DNA from: JANOBD01 sp031411495
GTDB lineage: Bacteria; Planctomycetota; Phycisphaerae; Tepidisphaerales; Tepidisphaeraceae
Length of the DNA: 64,000 nt
NCBI GenBank assembly: GCA_031411495.1
Contig: JANOBD010000212.1
Location: forward strand, 1-64,000
Direction of reading: 5' to 3'
Shown: positions 59,847 to 64,000 of the stretch, one piece after another
How positions within the stretch are numbered: the stretch's first letter is position 1
How the letters are laid out: every line of letters starts with the position of its first letter
Made by a program: the position numbers and the translations under genes
Notes under the pieces: model-generated
What the model saw: only the letters and a program-made list of their open reading frames with translations
What the model was told of the DNA's origin: nothing
The model's database searches: none

Positions 59847-60086
59847 TCACTTCCCGATGTGCTTCATCCATTCCGCCGGCGCTTCTGCCGGGTCGATCTT
59901 GAACGTGTCGAGCAGCCGCTTCATCGCGTCGTGAGCATTGAGCACGGCCAGATACGCCGGGTCGGTTTCCTTCCATTTCTGCGACCGCTGCCGCATGTGC
60001 AGCCGGTGAAGCCAGTCGGCGCGTTCCTGAATCGCCCGCATGAGCGCGTGGCGTTGATCCTTCGGCAGTCGGTGCGCATCCATCAT
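59847..60086 (-). CDS. Small basic helical protein, unknown
   Basis: This 79-residue frame begins MMDAHRLPKDQRHALMRAIQ and has a helical, charged composition (QERADWLHRLHMRQRSQKWK; LNAHDAMKRLLDTFKIDPAE; WMKHIGK). No ribosome site is visible, and the frame is open further upstream with a Cys-containing hydrophobic segment (RVTFVACSTPDLGGN), so the start may be elsewhere. It is the only reasonable frame in the gap between the tRNA and the nuclease gene. Confidence 0.4.
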   Translation of the reverse strand: MMDAHRLPKDQRHALMRAIQERADWLHRLHMRQRSQKWKETDPAYLAVLNAHDAMKRLLDTFKIDPAEAPAEWMKHIGK

Positions 60087-60233
60087 GGCCGTGATGTTGC
60101 CGCCCAGGTCGGGCGTTGAACAAGCAACAAACGTGACGCGAAGATTTCCACAACTAACACGTTGGTGACGCCTACGGTCAAAGCTGCGGAGTGAATGCGC
60201 GGGCTCGGTCGAAAGATCGGGCCCGCTTTTGTT

Positions 60234-61106
60234 TCAGTTGCCGCGATGCCCAAATGCTTTGTTGAGCACCGCCGCCAACCGAATGCCGCCGCGTTCGAGC
60301 TGCTGCTCAATGACCGGCTTGGCGTCGTCGACATAGGCCTGATCCAGCACGTGAACCGGCGATGCTTCGGCCGTGATGAGTTCGCCCGACGGCTTCACCG
60401 GAACAGGAACGCCTTTGTAAACGTGGTCGCGGGCGACGTCGTGTGACTCGTTCGCCCAGGCGATCAGGTTGCCCGCCTTCCATGCCGCCGCCTGCTCGGG
60501 CGTTATCTTCGCGTCCAGCTTGTCCGCATACGGCGCGACGCGTTCGCCGGCCTTGATGATCTTCAATAGCGCGGTGTCCCATGCGGCGTGAAGGTTGGTC
60601 GGCTTGCCGTCCACTTTCAGGACATAGACCGGCACGGAGTTGCCGCCTCGGTCGTCGCGGTCGCCGCAATGCAACGGTTGGTGCAGATCGCCGATGAAGT
60701 GAACCACGAACTTCAACGCCTCGGCCCGCTTGTCCGTCGGCAAGCTGGTGTCGCTGATGGCCGCGATCTGGCTGGCGGTCGCTTCGATGAGGTCGGTCGA
60801 CTTCGGACTGTCTCGCTTCGCGTCGTAGCCGGCCGCGTCAATCGGGATGTTGACGTAGTGCCAGGATGCGGTCGACGGCCTGCCGCGTTCGCGCTTGATC
60901 TGATCGGCCCAGCTCGCGACTTCGGCGTCGCTGATGTTCACGTCGTCGCCCAGCAGTGCGTGGATGCCGGCCGATGCCTCGGGCGTGAGATGGTTCTCCG
61001 CGATGAGTGCTACAACCTGATGGCCTTCGCCGCCCCAGGCGAACACCTGACCGGCGCAGAGCGTCACGGCCGAGATGAAGGATACGGCAGCGGCCTTGAT
61101 GTTCAT
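60234..61106 (-). CDS. S1/P1 nuclease family protein, secreted
   Basis: The start at the ATG at 61106 has GGAG 8 bases upstream. The 290-residue product has a signal peptide (MNIKAAAVSFISAVTLCAGQ) cleaved so that the mature protein begins with WGGEGHQVVA; the N-terminal Trp and nearby His are zinc ligands in this family. Further zinc-site blocks are WADQIKRERG, WHYVNIPID, KFVVHFIGDLHQPLHCGDRD and RGGNSVPVYV, then NLHAAWDTALL and WANESHDVARDHVYKG. The family cleaves single-stranded DNA and RNA outside the cytoplasm. Confidence 0.92.
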   Translation of the reverse strand: MNIKAAAVSFISAVTLCAGQVFAWGGEGHQVVALIAENHLTPEASAGIHALLGDDVNISDAEVASWADQIKRERGRPSTASWHYVNIPIDAAGYDAKRDSPKSTDLIEATASQIAAISDTSLPTDKRAEALKFVVHFIGDLHQPLHCGDRDDRGGNSVPVYVLKVDGKPTNLHAAWDTALLKIIKAGERVAPYADKLDAKITPEQAAAWKAGNLIAWANESHDVARDHVYKGVPVPVKPSGELITAEASPVHVLDQAYVDDAKPVIEQQLERGGIRLAAVLNKAFGHRGN

Positions 61107-61110
61107 TCGC

Positions 61111-61374
61111 TCACTCCGGGTCGATGCCGACACTCTCGGCCAGAGCACACGCGAGACGATACAGCGCCTGCTCGTCCTCGCCATCGCGATAGACCTTGAC
61201 GACGTGGATCTCTGCCGGACTCATGCGCAGGTCGACGGCGTGCGCCTCGAAAGCCGGCCCCACAGCGCCCAGGAACGACGCCGGCAGGTCGAACACGCTC
61301 AGACGATAGCCCAGCGCCGCGACGCTTCGGAACGTCGCACCCGCAAGCGGATGAGCCAGGGCAAACGCGGTCAT
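61111..61374 (-). CDS. Small protein upstream of the S1/P1 nuclease gene
   Basis: This 87-residue frame begins at the ATG at 61374, MTAFALAHPLAGATFRSVAA, and ends 4 bases before the nuclease start. It has an amphipathic, alpha/beta composition (LSVFDLPASFLGAVGPAFEA, EIHVVKVYRDGEDEQALYRL). No ribosome site is clear. It could be a short accessory protein co-transcribed with the nuclease. I recognise no family. Confidence 0.45.
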   Translation of the reverse strand: MTAFALAHPLAGATFRSVAALGYRLSVFDLPASFLGAVGPAFEAHAVDLRMSPAEIHVVKVYRDGEDEQALYRLACALAESVGIDPE

Positions 61375-61443
61375 CGGTCGCGGTATGGTAGCCGATGTGA
61401 TTTCGACTCGACACGAATTCCCGTCGATGTCAGAATTCCGGGG

Positions 61444-61659
61444 ATGGTTACAAAGAACGTGAAGATCGTCCAGGCTGTCGGCATGCTCGTGATACTCGCC
61501 GGGCTCGCTTCGTTCGGTGGCGGTTGGTGGGTCAATTGGAACGCCGGCAACGCTCACAATGCCGGCTTGTTCTTGATGCCGATTGGCGAGTTCGTGACGG
61601 TCGCGGGCATCGCCACGGCCGCGATCGGGGCCGGCTTCGCGTGGTGGCAGTCGACGTGA
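61444..61659 (+). CDS. Small two-segment membrane protein
   Basis: This 71-residue product, MVTKNVKIVQAVGMLVILAG and onward, has two hydrophobic segments (about residues 8-30 and 42-66) with a short Asn/Gly-rich linker. There is no clear ribosome site. It is divergent from the small gene at 61374 and ends near a terminator that serves the opposite strand. It could be a leader or holin-like protein, but there is no evidence for either. Confidence 0.45.
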   Translation: MVTKNVKIVQAVGMLVILAGLASFGGGWWVNWNAGNAHNAGLFLMPIGEFVTVAGIATAAIGAGFAWWQST

Positions 61660-61686
61660 ATCAGCTCCGCCGCACGCCGCCCGCGC

Positions 61687-61724
61687 AAACAAAAACCCCG
61701 CGCCGACTTTCGCCGACGCGGGGT
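61687..61724 (-). terminator. Intrinsic terminator of the tape-measure gene
   Basis: On the minus strand, CCCCGCG pairs with CGCGGGG around a 14-base loop and is followed by TTTTTGTTTG. It lies just after the stop of the tape-measure-like gene. Confidence 0.85.
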
Positions 61725-61735
61725 GAGCACACGCC

Positions 61736-63385
61736 TTATCCGATGAACGCGGTGCCGTGCGTGTCATTGGCCAGATTTTTGAGGATGCCATCGAGCAGCG
61801 CCGTCATGCGGTCGGTGTTTTTCGCTGTCTGTTCCGTCGCCTTGGCGCTGGCAACGGTCGCGGCCCACATGGCGTTGTTACGATCTGCAAGCCCGGAGAG
61901 GTAGCCAGTCTGACCACGGCCGTCGAGGATCTTCGGATCCTGCGAGTTGTCGAGCTGCGAGGTCGGCAGGTTCAAAGATCGGATGCGCTGCAATTCTGCA
62001 TCCCTCGCCGCCTTTGCTTGCTCGGCCTGTTCCTGCTTACTCAGGCCAAGCCGCTGGCGTTCGAGTTCGTTGCGCTGCGCGGCCGTGATGCTCGAATCCT
62101 TTTCGAGCCGGTCGATCTCTTCGCGCTGCTGCTTGTACTTCTCCGCGATCGCCATGCGCCGGGCCTCGGTCTCGGCCGCTTTGTTGCCGAGTGCAACCTC
62201 ATTCGCCAGGCTCGCGCTTCGGATCTTCGAGATACCTTGGTCGATGTTCGCCCGCCCAGCGCCGACGATCATCTTCTCACGCCCGCCCTCGGTGGTGTTG
62301 ATGGCGTCAATCTGCCGCTGATGCGCACCGATCGCCTGTTGCCGGAATGTCGGGTCCAGCGTCGGATCGTTCTGAAGATCGCGAATCTCCTTTTTGATGG
62401 CGTCGATCTGTTCGCTGGCGGTCTCGCGCACTTTGAGTAGCGCCGCCGCCGTCGTGTCGCCCGCCTGCTCGGCCAGCGCGATCTGAAACTCTGCGGTCGT
62501 CTTGCCCGCATCACGATAGATGCCGTCCAGCGTGTCCGCTTCTTTCGTCGCGATGGCGAGCCGCTTCTGTGCCGCATCCTGTCGTGCGGCCGTGAGGTCT
62601 GCCTCGCTCTTGCCGATGACAACCGCCCGCGCCTTTTCGGCGTCGATGTCACTGACGACGCGATCCTTCTGCGCCTTGTCGATCTTCGCCAATTCGGCGT
62701 CGCGCTTGGCCGCGATGCTCTCCTCAGCGTTAATCGGCGTGTGCCCCTCGCCCTTGGAGATGATGCCCAGGATGTCATTGCGTCGCGCCCGGAATGCGCC
62801 GTTGGCCGCGTCGATCTTCTTTCCTTCCTCGGTGACTTGCCCCAGGTCGAGGGTCTTGGCGATCCTGCCCAGGTCGATGAGCCCGCCGGTCCAATCCTTC
62901 ACGGCATCGCGGGCGGAGTTGGCAAAGTCGACGAAGCTTTTCACCGTGCTGTTTCGCTCGGCAAAAACCGCCAATGCGTTGTCGCTCGCCTCGCGTAACG
63001 CGTCCCACGCCTTCGTCGCTTGCCCGAGCCCAGGCACTTGGCGAACGACATCGGCGGCAACCGCTCGCCCCGACTCGCCGTTGCCGAATCGCGTAACCGC
63101 CGCATCGACGGAACGGGCCGATCGTTCAACCGTGGAGCCGATCATCCCGGCCACGCCGACAGCGCCCAGCACAGCGCCGCCACGTCCGACGAAGCCGCCC
63201 ACGTTCAAGCCCTCGGCAACGTCGGACGCCTTCTTTGCGATCTGCAAGTCGGACGCGCGGCCGAATGATTTCAATTGACGGTCCAGCGTCTCGACTTTTC
63301 GCGATGCATTATCGAGCATCGCGCCGGTGCCGTCGTCTTTGCCCTTCAGGGTGATAACGAGTTCTTTGGTTGCAGTGTCTGCCAT
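61736..63385 (-). CDS. Phage tail tape-measure-like protein
   Basis: In this 549-residue protein the N-terminus (MADTATKELVITLKGKDDGT and onward) and the following hydrophobic stretch (GGFVGRGGAVLGAVGVAGMI) resemble the start of phage tape-measure proteins. The rest is long charged coiled coil with Gln/Lys/Ala runs (DAEKARAVVIGKSEADLTAA; ALAEQAGDTTAAALLKVRET; AERKYKQ-like AIAEKYKQQREEIDRLEKDS). Tape measures set tail length and help DNA entry. It is short for the family, so it may belong to a small siphovirus or a remnant. A small gene lies 15 bases upstream. Confidence 0.7.
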   Translation of the reverse strand: MADTATKELVITLKGKDDGTGAMLDNASRKVETLDRQLKSFGRASDLQIAKKASDVAEGLNVGGFVGRGGAVLGAVGVAGMIGSTVERSARSVDAAVTRFGNGESGRAVAADVVRQVPGLGQATKAWDALREASDNALAVFAERNSTVKSFVDFANSARDAVKDWTGGLIDLGRIAKTLDLGQVTEEGKKIDAANGAFRARRNDILGIISKGEGHTPINAEESIAAKRDAELAKIDKAQKDRVVSDIDAEKARAVVIGKSEADLTAARQDAAQKRLAIATKEADTLDGIYRDAGKTTAEFQIALAEQAGDTTAAALLKVRETASEQIDAIKKEIRDLQNDPTLDPTFRQQAIGAHQRQIDAINTTEGGREKMIVGAGRANIDQGISKIRSASLANEVALGNKAAETEARRMAIAEKYKQQREEIDRLEKDSSITAAQRNELERQRLGLSKQEQAEQAKAARDAELQRIRSLNLPTSQLDNSQDPKILDGRGQTGYLSGLADRNNAMWAATVASAKATEQTAKNTDRMTALLDGILKNLANDTHGTAFIG

Positions 63386-63400
63386 TGTCTTAATCCTCTT

Positions 63401-63775
63401 TCAGTTGGTTGATGGTTCTGAGTACGGCAGTACGTCGCTGCCCACACGGTGCCGAAACTCGCTCCAGCAGATGAAGCCGATGGTCCGGATGAACGCCCGC
63501 GCCTCGGGCTCGGGCAGCACGGATACCGTCCCAAGACAATCCCGAATCGCTCGAAACAGTTCATCCAGCGTCCAGCCGCTCACGTCGATCGTCGGCCACT
63601 CGGGTTCAGATTCCGCCGGATTGCTTCTGCGGTCGATCTCGCCCCGGAGAATGGCCTCGATGGTGGTGACGAGCTTCGTGTGCTTCGTCTCGCTCATCGC
63701 GCCGATGAGTGCCGCCAGGGATTCGACGCTCAATGCTCGGATGCCGGCGGGAATGCGGATCGATTGGTCAGACAT
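63401..63775 (-). CDS. Small protein upstream of the tape-measure gene, tail-assembly-chaperone position
   Basis: The ATG at 63775 has GGAG 7-8 bases upstream. The 124-residue product begins MSDQSIRIPAGIRALSVESL and is largely helical (AALIGAMSETKHTKLVTTIE; AIRDCLGTVSVLPEPEARAF) with an acidic middle (ESEPEWPTIDVS). Its place just before the tape-measure gene matches that of tail assembly chaperones, but the sequence does not identify it. Its ATG overlaps a TGA of a frame that is open to the window edge, so an upstream gene may continue. Confidence 0.55.
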   Translation of the reverse strand: MSDQSIRIPAGIRALSVESLAALIGAMSETKHTKLVTTIEAILRGEIDRRSNPAESEPEWPTIDVSGWTLDELFRAIRDCLGTVSVLPEPEARAFIRTIGFICWSEFRHRVGSDVLPYSEPSTN

Positions 63776-64000
63776 CAGGATTCTCCAGTTCTCAATGCCG
63801 GCACGGCGCCGACTTCGAAAGACGCCGCCAGCGCGTTCAGCACTGGCGACGCCGGACAAGGCACACGGCATTTGATTGATGAAACGCCCGACGCGCGGTG
63901 AGGCGCGCCGAACGAAAGGTGCGAGAGCGGGCCATGAACAACCGCACTTCGCTGCCGGAGTTTTGTGAAGCGGCACGTCCGGCTAATCCGCGATGGTTCA
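63776..64000 (-). CDS. Possible C-terminal fragment of an upstream phage gene
   Basis: On the minus strand a frame is open from base 64000 down to the TGA that overlaps the next gene's ATG (TGATG), ending VGAVPALRTGES. The last residues look coding, but the upstream part is Arg/Ser-rich and could be chance. A plus-strand frame from 63934 (MNNRTSLPEFCEAARP) is an equal alternative. Confidence 0.25.

Noticed and set aside
63934..64000. A plus-strand start MNNRTSLPEFCEAARP running to the edge.
   Set aside because: Too short to judge, and it conflicts with a minus-strand frame that is coupled to the next phage gene.

Overview
The window is GC-rich bacterial DNA, most likely from a planctomycete (Planctomycetota), and the class Phycisphaerae would fit well. 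The signs are two very large surface proteins with an N-terminal 'LE-x-R-x-LL'-type motif and C-terminal dockerin repeats, two PEP-CTERM-type secreted proteins, many GTG starts, and dispersed palindromic repeats. This placement is inference; no rRNA or marker gene is present to confirm it.

Region 1 (1-7.2 kb, minus strand) is a mobile or prophage-derived module. It holds two large serine recombinases, a ParB-like nuclease-domain protein cut by the window edge, a winged-helix regulator, a Mu Gam-like DNA-end protector, a zinc-ribbon protein and two unknown proteins. A patterned imperfect direct repeat flanks the second recombinase. Region 2 (7.2-15.6 kb) is mostly chromosomal: a DJ-1/PfpI protein, a PEP-CTERM protein, trpS, a REP-associated Y1 transposase bracketed by long palindromes, a TIM-barrel isomerase, a YggS-type PLP protein, small membrane proteins and a DciA-like protein.

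Region 3 (15.8-20.5 kb, minus strand) is a compact virion-type operon: portal, small protein, SU10/DUF5309-type major capsid protein, unknown structural protein, holin-like protein, lipoprotein and a small helical protein. I see no terminase, protease or tail gene next to it, and it sits between a DciA-like gene and a P1B-type ATPase. It is the strongest candidate in the window for a domesticated or undescribed phage-derived system.

Region 4 (20.7-31.5 kb) carries a P1B-4-like metal ATPase, a DUF11-repeat lipoprotein, a PIN-PhoH ATPase, mannose-6-phosphate isomerase and a translation-linked operon (two pseudouridine synthases and a TrmB-like methyltransferase that carries a repeat-derived insertion). 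Region 5 (31.6-41.5 kb) encodes cell-surface proteins: a PEP-CTERM protein, a dockerin protein with a possible protease-like core, and a 1901-residue beta-helix/cadherin-like/cohesin/dockerin protein. The cohesin and dockerin modules could support matrix assembly.

Region 6 (41.6-59.5 kb) is an exopolysaccharide locus. On the plus strand are a Wzz/BY-kinase-like protein with a degenerate Walker A, a glycosyltransferase, a hexapeptide acetyltransferase and a GT2. Convergent to these, on the minus strand, is a tightly overlapping nine-gene operon: initiating sugar transferase, polymerase/ligase, GT2, flippase, EEP-fold protein, GT4, PaaK-like adenylate-forming enzyme, GT4 and a possible deacetylase-like protein. 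An ArnT-like transferase follows on the plus strand. Region 7 (59.6-64 kb) holds tRNA-Arg(ACG), an S1/P1 nuclease, small proteins and a phage tail tape-measure-like gene with an upstream partner, suggesting a second phage module that continues past the right edge.
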